64,000 nt of DNA, from contig JAJTUP010000025.1 in NCBI GenBank assembly GCA_021399435.1, positions 806,001 through 870,000 on the forward strand, in the 5' to 3' direction. Below are positions 13,101 to 24,043 of this stretch, one piece after another. The first letter of the stretch is position 1, and every line of letters begins with the position of its first letter. Below the pieces are notes generated by a model that was not told the origin of the DNA, made no database searches, and saw nothing but the letters and a program-made list of their open reading frames with translations. Both the position numbers and the translations under genes were made by a program. Origin of the DNA: Diaporthe sp. PMI_573 (taxonomy: Eukaryota; Ascomycota; Sordariomycetes; Diaporthales; Diaporthaceae).

Positions 13101-16100
13101 TCGACGAGTTCCTGTATGCTCTTGGCATAGTCTACGTTAGCCGCGACCGGCACCGTGGAAAATACCGGCCCGATGATGTCGGCCATGTTCGGCACGGCGG
13201 CGTCGCGGCCGGACACAGTTGCGCCGAACACCACGTCCGGCGAACCGGTATAGCGCGCCAGAGTGAGAGCCCACGCGGCTCGGATGACGGACGGGGCCGT
13301 GACCGCTCTGAGCTTGTGCACGTATGGAATCGTTTCCACCACAACGTCACGATGACTAGGTTGGATAGTCGTCGTCGCCGTCGTCGCCGTCATCTTCTCA
13401 TTCCCCATATTATCCAGAACTGGTGGGAACGCCGCAAAGTTCTTGTGGTTAAACTGACCTTGCCAATACTCACGCGCAGCGGTCGAGTCGGCATCGCCTA
13501 TGTATCTAATATATTGACGGAAGTCGGCCTTTTGTGCGGCCACGTCGTCCCACACCGTCCTCAAAGCAGAGTCAAGAGCCGCCGTGAGCAGGGATACCGA
13601 GAACCCGTCATACAAGCTGTGATGCGCGGTCCATACTACCGTCAGGGCTTGCGACGACGAAGGCGAAGAAGACGGTACAAGAGCTAGGCGGCTCAAGCGG
13701 TCCCCGAGGCCAAATGGTCTTGACTGGTCGCGTGCCAGATAATCGTCCAGACCGTCATTGCCTGCTGGCACCCACTCTAGAGGGGCCCGAGTAACGACCT
13801 GCACCAGCTGGGACGATGGAAGCTGGATGATTGTGGTGCGCAAAATAGCCAGAGTCGCGTGAAGCTTTTCCCAGGCGGAGACCAGGCGTTTGCGGCCCAC
13901 CGAGGATGACACGGTGAACACATGTTGCGAGAGGTATGTCCCAGGGCGCGCAATCGACAGTGCGTAGATGCCTTCCTGGAGGCCGGTACATGGATATGCA
14001 TCCTCGATCTCTTCCGCCGAAGTTAACCAGGGACATTGTGTTAGGGCCTCGGCCCGGAGAGACTCGGGCGAGGGCGCGTCGTCACCCCTCAAAAGCTCCC
14101 ACTTCGCGATGGCGGCATCATCATCCCCCGTATGGGAAGAGTCACGGTTGTTGTTCGCGCTGTGCTGCTGCTGCTGGTCGTCTGCCAGCTGCGCCAGCTC
14201 TGACAAGATGGGCTTCTGCAAGATCTTGGCGACGGTGAGCGACAGGCCCTCTGCTCTTGCCAAGGCGGTAAGCCGCATGGCGTCGATCGAGTCTCCGCCG
14301 AGTAACAGGAAACTGTCGTTGGTGCCGATGGCCTCTTCTTCGGTCCTGAGGACCCGGGCGACCAGGCCGACGAGCTTCTGTTCTGTCGCGGTCCTGGGGG
14401 GCTGCGAGTCCTGCCGCGCCGCTTGGATGGAATACGAGCGCAGGGAGGTTGCGTTCAGGGACGAGCCGGCCGCCCGGAGCGCTCTGCGGTCGATCTTCCT
14501 CGAGACAAGCAGGAAGGGGAGGCGCCTTATGGGCAAAAAGACATTTGGCACCATGTATCGCGGAAGGATGGCCGCAGCTCGACTGACCAACGTGTTGAGG
14601 TTGATTGCGCCGAGCGCCGTGGCCGGAAGCAGAATATTGTTGTTGTTGTTACTACCATCGCCCTCGCTGCCCTCGCTGCTATCATGCTCATTATCGGGCA
14701 GACAGAGAAATACTGCGAGTGTCTTTTTGTCGGGCTGGTCTGCCGGCGCAATGGCGTCTGCCACGATAGCCTTGGCCTGCGGTACCAGCTGGCGCATGTG
14801 GTACTCGATCTCGCCGAGTTCGAGGCGCTGGCCCCTGAGCTTCACCTGCGTATCCTTCCGGCCGCTGAAGATGAAGGAGCCGTCGGCAGCGTAGCGGAAG
14901 AGATCACCCGTCAGGTACATCTTCTGACCGGGCTCTATCGACGGGAACCGGCTGGCCCAGGGGGGTGGCTGGACGAAGACCTTGGCCGTCGTCTCACTCT
15001 GGCCGCGGTAGCCGCTGCCCACCATGGGCCCGCCCTGGAGCAGCTCCCCGATGCCGCCGATGGGCGTGAGGCGGCGGTGGTCATCAGGATCCACGATCCA
15101 GCCGGACCCGACAATGGGACGCCCGACGTTTGTGGGGACTTTTGGGTCCAGGTGCTCGTTGACTAATGTGCCCGGCGTGGTCTCACTGGGGCCGTAGAGC
15201 TGGATGAGCCGCACGTGCGGCGGATAGTGCGAGAAGAGGGCGGGCGGAGGCGCTTCTCCGCCAAACACCAATGTGCGCAGGGTCGGGACGGAGTTGTTGC
15301 GCGTGTCGAGCATCGAGGCAAAGGTGGGCACCAGGACGGCCCAGTTGGCACCGAAGCGGTTGATGGCGCGGACGGCCCCCTCGGCGGTGCGCTCGCCCTC
15401 GGGGAGCACGCAGACGCACCCGCCCAGCGACAGCGTCTGCGTGATCTCAAAGAGGCAGAAGTCGAACGACAGGCCTGCAAACTGCAGCGTCCGCAGCGGC
15501 TTCAGCTGCGCCATCCCGCTAAAGTGGCCGAGCTTCTGCGTCCCCGTCGACCAGGCGCGATGTGACATGACGGTGCCCTTGGAAACGCCTGTCGACCCGG
15601 ATGTGAAGATGATGCAGGCCCGGTCGCCCGGGTCCACGGCGGCTTGGAAGACTTGCTGGTGCTGGCATGGTGGCAGGGCATCGATCGAGGCTTGATCTAC
15701 GGTGATTGCGGGAGTGAGAGGAAGTTGCTCGCGGCAAAAGGCTTGTGTCGATGGGCAGCAGAGGAGGAAGTCGGGTCCGCACGTCGAAACCATGTGCTTG
15801 CGTCGCTCGGGTGGCAGCAAGGGGTCTATCATGGCCAGGGCCCCCCCTGTTTTGAGAATAGCAAGAACAGCGACGACAACAAAGACCTGCCATCGCAGGG
15901 TAGGTGGTCAGCATATATATATATGACTTGAATCTTCAGTCCCCCGTCTTCAGTGGTCGAGCTTACCGATTTGTTCATGCACAGAGGCACAAAACGCCCA
16001 GTTTGGACCCCGAATTGGGCAACCAAAGCCTGCGCCAGCCGGCTCGCGCGTTCCTCGAGCTCGGCATATGTCAAGCAGTTCTCGTAATCTTGTACAGCCG

Positions 16101-19100
16101 GACTCGATGGCTGTAGACGTAAGTGCTCATAAAAGCCGTGATGCATCAGTTGGTCCTGTGTGTGGCTCGCCTTGTTAGCGTGACTAGAGCTCTCAAGGAA
16201 CAAGACAGAGAGTTTTGGACAAGATACTTACAACACGTTCGTCGGCGAAAGTCGAAGCATTCCAACGGGCCAAGACTTGCAGGTCGTCCTCGGTGATCAG
16301 CTCCAGGGATGCAATGGTCGCTTCTTGTTGTTGACTACCTTCTTCTCCGATACTCCCGTGCCGGTTCAACTGACGCACAATGTGTTCGAACTGCCGGGCC
16401 ATTCGCTCGACCTGGACCAACTGCAAGACGCCCGAGTCGAAATGGAACTGCATGTCGAGACGGCCCGACGTCGTGGGGCGACACTCGACGGTCAGGGCGT
16501 TGGCGAGAAAGCCCGCCGAGTGTCCCAGCAGCTCCCGCGCCCCCAGGAGGCTGTCGCCGCCGCCTCCGCCTCCTGCCTGCTCGCCGTCGGCGTCTGCTGC
16601 CTGGACGACCAGCAGACTCTGCACGTGGCACGCCGTGCGCGCCTCGGGAACCCACCGGGCGATGCGTTGCAGGCCAGCCTGCTCATACGGCATCATGTCG
16701 ACATATCTCTGCTGCAACTGCTGGAGAAAGTCGGCAATCCTGGCGTCGCGGTCGACGAGGACGCGCAGGGGCACCGTGGCAAAGGTGGGCCCGGACACGG
16801 TCTCGACGCCGTCTAGCGCCACGCTGCGGCCGTTGACGGTACAGCCAAAGACGACATCGTGGCTCTCGGAATACTGGGCGAGAATGATGGCCCAGGCGGC
16901 GCGGAGGAGCGTGGACGGCGTCACGTCGGTATCGCCGCGGACGAACTCGACCTCGGCGCTCCGGCTGAAGGTCTGGTCAGCCGACGGCAGATAATCCGGG
17001 TCCGGCAGCACGGGAAACGACGGCGGCGGAGGGTTTCCTAGCTGCTGCCTCCAGAAGTCGGCGGCGTCAGCTGTGTCGGCCGCTTCATGGGCGGCGTGCC
17101 GGATGAAGACGTTGAAAGGCAGGTGTGGGCTCGGGGACAGGCCGTGGTAGGCACGCTCGACCGCACGAAGAAGCAGACGCTGCGAGACATCATCAAACAT
17201 GGCGTGGTGAACTGTCCACGCGAACCAGCGTGCCGAGCCCGAGGAAACAGTGGCAAACCGGACAAGCCTGCATCCCAGCGTCATCGGGGCCTGCTTGTCC
17301 TTGTCCAGGTACGACTCGAGGGTGGTATCATTTGCTTCTAACCAAGGAATCGGCTCGTCGACAACAGCCTGCCACAGTCTGGAGTCACTTGCGGCCTGGA
17401 AGATTCTTGTCCGCAGGATGCTATGCTCCTGAGCGACAGCATCCCAGGCCGATTTGAACCGCTCTGTTTCGACGTCTGGTGGCAGTCTGTAAGCCATCTG
17501 GGCCACATACGAACCGGAGTTTCGAGCCGAGAGGGCCATTACGCCGCCTTGCAATGCGCTGCATGGATATATATCTGAGATGGAGTCCCGGTCGATGTGC
17601 GGATCATGGATATGGATGACCTTCAGTGCCGTGTCTAAGGCCAGAAGCTGGGATGCTGAGCTGCGATCCTCGCCATCCAAGAGACTAAACTTGTCGACAT
17701 TCTTCCAGCCCGAGGTACCCACGCCATGGTGAGAGAACTCGATGACCAAGGCTTGCTCACGTAGAGTAGGACATTGGAAGATGCGCTGCACCGTGATCCT
17801 GACGGCTGCATCACGCGCGTTGGCGACTAGCCTCATGGCCGCGACCGAATCGCCTCCGAGGCGGAAGAAGCTGCTTTCCAGCTTGATCAAATCCGCATCG
17901 ATATCTAGCGTCTGCGCCCACAGTTTCTGCAGCAATTCTTCTCGATCTGTCTCGGGGCCAGTGAGACCTTCCCCTTCCCCTCCAGGGTGATGTCCGGCGG
18001 GATCCCGCGCCGTCAGGTGCGAGGCCATGGACCTCAGGGCCTTGCGGTCCAGCTTCCCCGACACCATCATGGGCATCTCTTGGACCTTGATGCACACAGC
18101 GGGGATCATGTACGACGGCAACAGCTCCCGCAGACGGTCGCCGGCGCCGTCTGGCCATTCGGGCAATATGTCGACCGACGTCGGCTCAGATATGCCGCTG
18201 TCGCTGCCCACGTCGCCGCGGAGCAGCAGGAAAGCTGCCAGCACGGGCGCTGCCGCCGTGGCTGCTCCCGATGCCGTCTTGGGCGTCAGCACCTCGACGG
18301 CGACTTCGTGGCAGCTCGGGATCACGCTGCGGAGGTGATGCTCTATCTCGCCGAGCTCAATCCGCTGTCCGTACAACTTGACCTGCGTGTCCTTGCGGCC
18401 GAGGACTTGGATCGTCCCGTCCTCATTGTACCGTGCTAGGTCACCGGTCCGGTAGAACCTCCTCGTGGGACCACCACTGCCGGTACCTCGCTCGTCAGCG
18501 GGGGTAGCCCATGCCAGATCGCTGATGAAGGACTGTTCCGTCTTAGCCTCGTTGCGAATGTAACAGCGTGCGAGGATAGGCCCCTCAATCAGTAGCTCGC
18601 CGATAGCACCGACGGGGAGTAGCCGGTTAGGGTCCTCAGCCTCGGTGATATGGAGCGTACACCCGACCCCGACGCCGATGTTGATGGGATCATCACTACG
18701 AGACATGCCCGCGTTGGCAGAACAGAAGATGGACGCCTCGGCAGGTCCGTACGAGTTGATCAGGTAGACGTGGTCGGCCCATTGTTGGACGACCCGGGCC
18801 GTGACGCTCTCCCCGCCGACAACGAGCGTCTTGAGCCCCGGGACGTCCCGCGGCTGCAGCTGAGCAGCGACGGTGACGGTCAGGCAGGCATGGTTCGCCT
18901 CTAGCTTGACGATGCAGCCCGCCAGGTCATCCAGGCGATCCTCGTCGGACAGCACGCAGACGCAGCCGCCGAACGAGAGGGTGGTAAATATGTCGGAAAA
19001 GCTGTCGTCAAATGTGTAGGCGGCGAACTGGATTGTTCGCGTCTGCGGTCCGAACCGCATCACCCGGCCGTGGTCGCGGATGCTGGTGGAGATCGCAACG

Positions 19101-20355
19101 TGCTCGACGGCGATGCCTTTGGGCTGGCCAGTGCTTCCCGATGTGAAGACGGCAAAGGCAGGATGGCTGGGCTCAACTACGAGTCCAGTATTTTGGGAAG
19201 TATTTGTCTTCTGATGCGAAGAAGAAGATAAAGAAGAAGAATTGTACGTGGTCTGAACAGCAGCAGCAGTCTCGTTGAGTGCCGTCCGATCCACAACCAC
19301 GACGCTGTCGCTGAGTCCACGACCTAGGCCCTGATGTAGGGTGGAAGACACCAGCACCGACGCATCGATATCTTTGAGAATGGCTTGGTGGCGACTTCGA
19401 GGGTGGTCCGGATTCAGGGGCACAATGGCGCCGCCGGCCTTAAGAATCGCAAGCATCGCGGCGATGGCCCAGCCCGACTTCTCAAACAAGACAGGCACGA
19501 AGACTCCCGGCCCGACGCCCAGCCCGCGCAGACGAGCCGCCAGGTGATCCGCGGTCGCGCAAAGCTGGCCATACGTCAAGCTGGCATCCCAGGCGCGCAC
19601 GGCCTCGGCGTCTGGCCTGTCGGCCGCGTGCTGCTCGATGGGCCAGTGGAGGCAGGCCTGCTCCGGCTCCACGGGGCCCGCCTCATTCCATCTGCGCATG
19701 TCTGCGACGTCACGGGGGGAGACGAGATCCAGGTCGCGCACGACGGCTCCCGGCGATGCGCCCACCAGCTGGCCTGCGATGTGGGAAAACTGCTGGAAGA
19801 GCCGCTGCGAGCGTGTAGTAGGAATGGCGGCCGTGGACGTGGAGAGCCCCACATCGATGCCGCCTTGCCTTAGCTTGACGACGCAGAGCAGACGGGGGGA
19901 GTTGGTCCGGGGGAAGAGCTCCTGCCAGGTCCATATGGACCTCTGCGTCTCGGCTATGAGGAGTTGCGTCGTGGCCAGGGACTGGCCGTTTGCGCCGTCA
20001 GGTGGTAGTTGTAGACCCAGCTGCCACACGCGGCAGTCGCCTGGGCAGGGACATGCGGCGCCGCTGACCTGCTCGACAATATCCTGTACATTGGTACTGG
20101 CAAGCACCGGCACCACCTGCTCTTCATCCGCAGCACCAGTGTCTTGTGGGAAGTCAGGCCTTTTCAAGACAACCTGTTCGTTGCCAGAGAGCTTGGAGCT
20201 CAATATGACCCAAGCGGCAATGGCCACTGCGAGTTGCCCATGTCAGCTGATAGAAGAGATGGCACAGAGAGGATGGAAAAGATATACATACAGGCACCCT
20301 CAGGGAGTTGTCCCTTGCGTCCTGGTATCTCCCAACCTGAGTGCCAAACAGTCAT
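4179..20355 (-). CDS. Four-module nonribosomal peptide synthetase (partial C-A-T-C-A-T-C-A-T-C-A-T-E-CT)
   Basis: Seven exons: 20355-20292, 20226-16232, 16155-15967, 15886-8356, 8249-6914, 6826-4459, 4349-4179. They give 15654 nt and 5217 residues in one frame. Approximate domains: C-terminal half of a C domain 20-190; A1 216-756; T1 near 815; C1 906-1341 (HHAMFDD at 1028); A2 1360-1890; T2 near 1945; C2 2045-2475 (HHSLYDG at 2171); A3 2495-3025; T3 near 3097; C3 3183-3620 (HHATYDE near 3303); A4 3665-4180; T4 near 4241; E 4315-4730 (HHLSIDLVSW at 4433, then EGHGRE and NFAGHF); terminal CT 4777-5200 (SHALLDGNS at 4913). All four carriers keep LGGDS, and each A domain keeps the late Lys. The product should be a tetrapeptide with an epimerised fourth residue. 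CT domains with SHxxxD release fungal peptides, usually by cyclisation. The start rests on exon 1 (21 codons, ATG context CAAG-ATG); without it the first ATG lies at about residue 198. Product unknown. Confidence 0.92.
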
Positions 20356-20448
20356 CTTGCTATGGGGAGACTGGAACGAGATGTTTTGTTGGTCTCATAA
20401 AGTACACTCGACGAAGGTAGTACGCAAGGAGGGTACATAGGCACGTTA

Positions 20449-20454
20449 CTTATA
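20449..20454 (-). promoter_or_regulatory. TATA-like box upstream of the NRPS
   Basis: TATAAG on the minus strand, 94 bp before the NRPS ATG at 20355. It supports the choice of the short first exon as the true 5' end. Confidence 0.35.
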
Positions 20455-20955
20455 CGGCCATGGAAACTAAGTGCATATCAAGTCCCGGTTTGGAGCAGGA
20501 AGAGGCAATTATATCAAATGAGGCAGGATCATCAAGTAAGTGGAAATGTCGCCACACAAAAGTCTCAAGGTGGGTGATGTTGCTTTCTGGCTTCTGGCGC
20601 CAGTACTAAGCAGCGTCGTGGCAAAACTTACCCCTGACAAGGCGGTTTACATTGCCGAGACATGAGTGACTCCGTTCACGATACCAAATAGAGAAGGTTG
20701 TTAACCGACTACAAGATACTGATGGACCCATCAGTAGGTCTTCCGCTGGAGGCGGAGTTAAAATTCAAACTAGAGGATTACAAACATCTGATCAATCACC
20801 GAGGACATTACCGTCAAGGTCTTTGCCGCCCAAACGTGGTAGAGCCTCGGTCGACCCGCTGGCGTCCGGATTTACCGGGTTCCTGAGAAACCCTCTAGGC
20901 GTATACTCAAACACCCCGTGACTCACCAGATCCATGTGAAATATCCATTCTACTG

Positions 20956-20965
20956 CATAAAAAGG
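20956..20965 (+). promoter_or_regulatory. CATAAAAAGG, probable TATA element of the PLP-rhodanese gene
   Basis: The same decamer occurs at 23929-23938 before the D-amino-acid oxidase gene. Here it is 536 bp before the chosen ATG, which fits a transcript with a leader exon and a leader intron. Confidence 0.35.
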
Positions 20966-21491
20966 ATCGAGGCCCTTGCGTTTCTGCTACCTCCCTTTTG
21001 TTTTTACTTCGGCGAGTCTGAGTCCGCTGGTGCGGTCGTCATTTGCGGGTTACTTTGCGTGTGAACAAGGGCAGAAGCGTGAGGGCGGCGCAGCTCGTCT
21101 TACTACTCGGCGGACGGAAAGCCGATATGGGTCTCGCCGACATGACGCAGGAATCCAGCACATTGCGCAAGAATCCTTTGAGAAGCCTGAGTACGGAGTC
21201 GTTCACGCGTCTGGGGCCTGGAAGATCATATGCCGACCCAGATTCAACGAAGTATTCAAGTCGGCAAATGCAGATTCGAGACCGGCAAAGGTATCGCTCT
21301 AGGTATGTAACAATCTTGGGGAGGGGGTGTTTCCGGCACAAGGTTGAATGATATTTATTACGTACGGAACTGACACCATGATAGAACTCATCTTTTGCCC
21401 AACAGGCCGAAGTATCTCGTCTCAGTCAGGAATCCAGTCTAGACGCCCTGAAAATCAACCTTTTGCTCCAACGGCGAGAAATATTCCAACA

Positions 21492-23528
21492 ATGGCGAAT
21501 GCTTCGTCGTTAAACGTCTACGGCGGGCCGCAGGCTCTCCAGAACTACTTTGATCCTGATGCGCAGCCCATGCTGCCGCTGGTCGAGTTGCCAGCCAAGC
21601 TGAATCCGTTTCTGGACGACGGCGTGCACATCTTCGCAAAAATGTTGACAGCCTTACCGGCCCAGAACGTGAAAGCTCTGCCTGGTAAGGAGCACCCTTT
21701 GTCCTTCTGCCCTTCTGATACCAGACGAAAACAACGAGGCAACCGTGAGTACTGATCATTGCCCATCATTATCTCCAGCTTTGAACATGATCCAGAATGC
21801 ACCTTTTGCTGCTAGGAAGCCCGTCGTCGAGGCCAGTTCCGGCTCGACCGTCATTTCTCTGGCACTGGCGTCTCGTGTTGTAAACCAGAACGACGACGTG
21901 ACGGCCTATGTCACGAACAAGACGGAAATGTCTCGGCTGCAGACCTTGGCCTTTTTTGGTATAAAAGTGTAAGGCGCCTTACCGTGGCGGGTTCCTGCGG
22001 CGGCAAAAGCTGACTGACTGACACGTGCCTGGGGGCACCCACCAGGAAACTGTACGGGGGACCTGCGCAACCTGAGATCTCGGACGAGCGAGGCATCATC
22101 AACAAGATCCGCCGACAGGCCGAGGCAGACGGTAGCGGCATCTGGGCCCCGATGCAGTATGAGAACGAGAACAACTACAAGTCGCACATTCGCTGGACGG
22201 GGCCTCAGCTCCTGAAGCAGCTGCCCGATATCAGCATTTTCTGCTCGGGCATGGGGAGTGCTGGTAAGCGCACCTGTTTTGTTGCAAGGTTGAAAACAAC
22301 TTTTACGCTTGAGAATCCCACTGACATGTCGTTACCTCCAGGATGTGTCACGGGCACTGGCCTGTACTTGAAGGAGCATAAGCCAACGGTCAAGATCATT
22401 GGGTGAGGCTGATTTTCCTTCCCGGCCCCTGACCCCTGATCTGATCACCCACCCGCGAATTGGAGACGGGCCCATCCGTTCGGGCCCATCCGTTCAGGTC
22501 AAGCGAGCCGAGAATGAGCCTCCGGCCCCGCTTGCCGTTCCCCTGCTTCCGTCGCCTAAATCCTACACACATCCTTGCGTATTTCTTCTCCCGCCTGACC
22601 CTCATCCGTAGTGTCTGCAACCGGACTGGGGATCCGATCCCTGGTCCGCGGCCGGCGCCACTGTTCGCGTCTATCGACTTCCCGTGGGAGACGGTGGTCG
22701 ACGAGGTGCAGGAAGTGGACTCGCCACAGTCCTACCGCATGTCTATGCTCCTCTCGCGCGAGGGGCTCATCTGCGGGCCGTCCTCGGGCATGGCCCTGCA
22801 GGCACTCCTCAACGTGCTGCAGAAGGCAAAGGACGAAGGTCGCCTGGCCGAGTTCGCAGCCGCCGACGGCCAGGTCCGAGCCGTGTTCCCTTGCTGCGAC
22901 CTGCCGTATCAGTACATGGACAACTACGCCCTGAAGCTGGGCCCCTCGGCTTTCGAGCCCATCGGGGACGTCGTAAGTGGCTCCCAAGTCCCTGGTCGTG
23001 CAGCACTTTATTTTACACTATTTGGATATGGTCTTCCTCTGGGGCTTACTCTGGGCAATGCAGCACCTCCTCGGTATCGACACCCACCCGTATGACGCGG
23101 CGTGGGAGCTGGAAGCAACCGCTGCAGTTGAGTGGTTGCACAAGACAGCCAAGTTTACATTGAGTGAGAAGGTGGTGGCAGTGCCGAGCATCAAGGTCGT
23201 GGACATTCGCGCCCCGGCCGACTTTGCCGAAGAAGCCCTGCTCGGTGCCCAGAACGTCCCCTTTGACTCGGTGAAGCCCGGTATCGCCAGTCCATTCGAC
23301 GACGTCGCCGTGTTGGAGGATCAGTGGACGGAGATGAAGGAACTGGTTGGTCTTGAGCCGGCGGGACGTGGGCTGATCGAGGGCGGGGTCCCAATCCTGG
23401 CGGTTTGCTACGACGGGGAGAGTTCCCGTGTCTTTACGAGCATCCTGAGGGCACGTGGGGTCGAGGCGTACAGCATCAAGGGCGGATTCCCTTCCTTGAA
23501 GGCGGCAGTGAGGTATGAATCAGGCTGA
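21492..23528 (+). CDS. Cysteine-synthase-fold PLP enzyme fused to a C-terminal rhodanese domain
   Basis: Six exons: 21492-21684, 21779-21968, 22046-22263, 22342-22402, 22612-22972, 23064-23528. They give 1488 nt and 495 residues. The first 330 residues match fold-type II PLP enzymes (O-acetylserine sulfhydrylase or cystathionine beta-synthase core). The PLP lysine is K61 in NVKALPALNMI; the substrate loop is ASSGST; the phosphate loop is SGMGSAG; a GDPIPGP segment precedes FPWETV. The last 120 residues form a rhodanese domain (KVVDIRAPADF, then CYDGESSR) with its active-site Cys at 456. The family makes a PLP-bound aminoacrylate from a serine derivative and adds a nucleophile. With a sulfur-transfer domain attached, the product may be a beta-substituted alanine; that is inference. 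A possible in-frame upstream start at 21230 would use the leader intron and add an Arg/Ser/Gln-rich, acid-poor extension resembling a mitochondrial presequence. Confidence 0.85.
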
Positions 23529-23928
23529 ACCTGACGAGTTGTCAGGGTATTGGATCCTGCGGCTCTGCTTCTGAGACGCATGGTGGAAAGTGTTGGTCGA
23601 GACCAAGTAAGATGTTCTATAGCCCTGAAATAACGTGCTCCGGAGAATGCTTGTTGGGTGGATCTACCGCGCATACGTGGCCGGAAATAAGCCTTACGAT
23701 CTGCATGATCAGTCTGTGCGAACAGTGCCAGTTCCTCAGGTACACTGGTGATTTGAGCAGGGCAACGGGGCAACAGGCGAGATTAGATGTACGTACGACA
23801 CCCTGGGCTTCTATGGCGTCTTCAAAGCACTGGCTCTTATCCGACACCGGTGAATCCATCGTCCGACCAAAATCGTACCACGGCCGTCGAGACTGTGTAG
23901 AATAAGGGAACCTCACGAAGCCCGCCGA
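23529..23928. other. Spacer between the PLP-rhodanese and oxidase genes
   Basis: 3' flank of the PLP-rhodanese gene and promoter of the oxidase gene. Nothing coding is supported. A splice at 23513-23545 could extend the PLP-rhodanese C-terminus by about 30 residues, but the intron would be only 33 nt, shorter than any other here. Confidence 0.4.
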
Positions 23929-23938
23929 CATAAAAAGG
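23929..23938 (+). promoter_or_regulatory. CATAAAAAGG, probable TATA element of the oxidase gene
   Basis: Identical to the decamer at 20956-20965. It lies 115 bp before the ATG at 24044. Confidence 0.4.
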
Positions 23939-24043
23939 GGCATCGTTCACTGCGCAAAGTAGGGCGAGAAGAGATTCCTACTCTTAATCTACACAGTCTT
24001 TACACAGTACAACTTTGGTTCAAGCAGCTCAGCGGTGTCCATC

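Larger units (their letters stand above)
20356..21491. promoter_or_regulatory. Divergent promoter region between the NRPS and the PLP-rhodanese gene
   Basis: About 1.1 kb shared by two outward-reading genes. It holds the NRPS TATA-like box, a CGG-N5-CCG palindrome at 20848-20858 of the type bound by Zn2Cys6 factors, and CATAAAAAGG at 20956-20965. A likely 5' leader intron of the rightward gene runs from donor AG|GTATGT at 21303 to acceptor CAACAG at 21406. Upstream exon sequence would then end at 21302. No complete coding region lies within it. Confidence 0.45.

Noticed and set aside
4179..20355. Naming the NRPS product (for example a known cyclic tetrapeptide)
   Set aside because: Domain order differs from the HC-toxin type as I recall it, and A-domain codes read by hand are not reliable enough to name residues.
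20976..21302. A separate small gene upstream of the PLP-rhodanese gene
   Set aside because: The open frame ends exactly at a good splice donor and its composition is unremarkable; it fits better as leader sequence.
23513..23620. An extra intron and exon at the end of the PLP-rhodanese gene
   Set aside because: The intron would be 33 nt, shorter than all others here, and the rhodanese domain is already complete at the 23528 stop.
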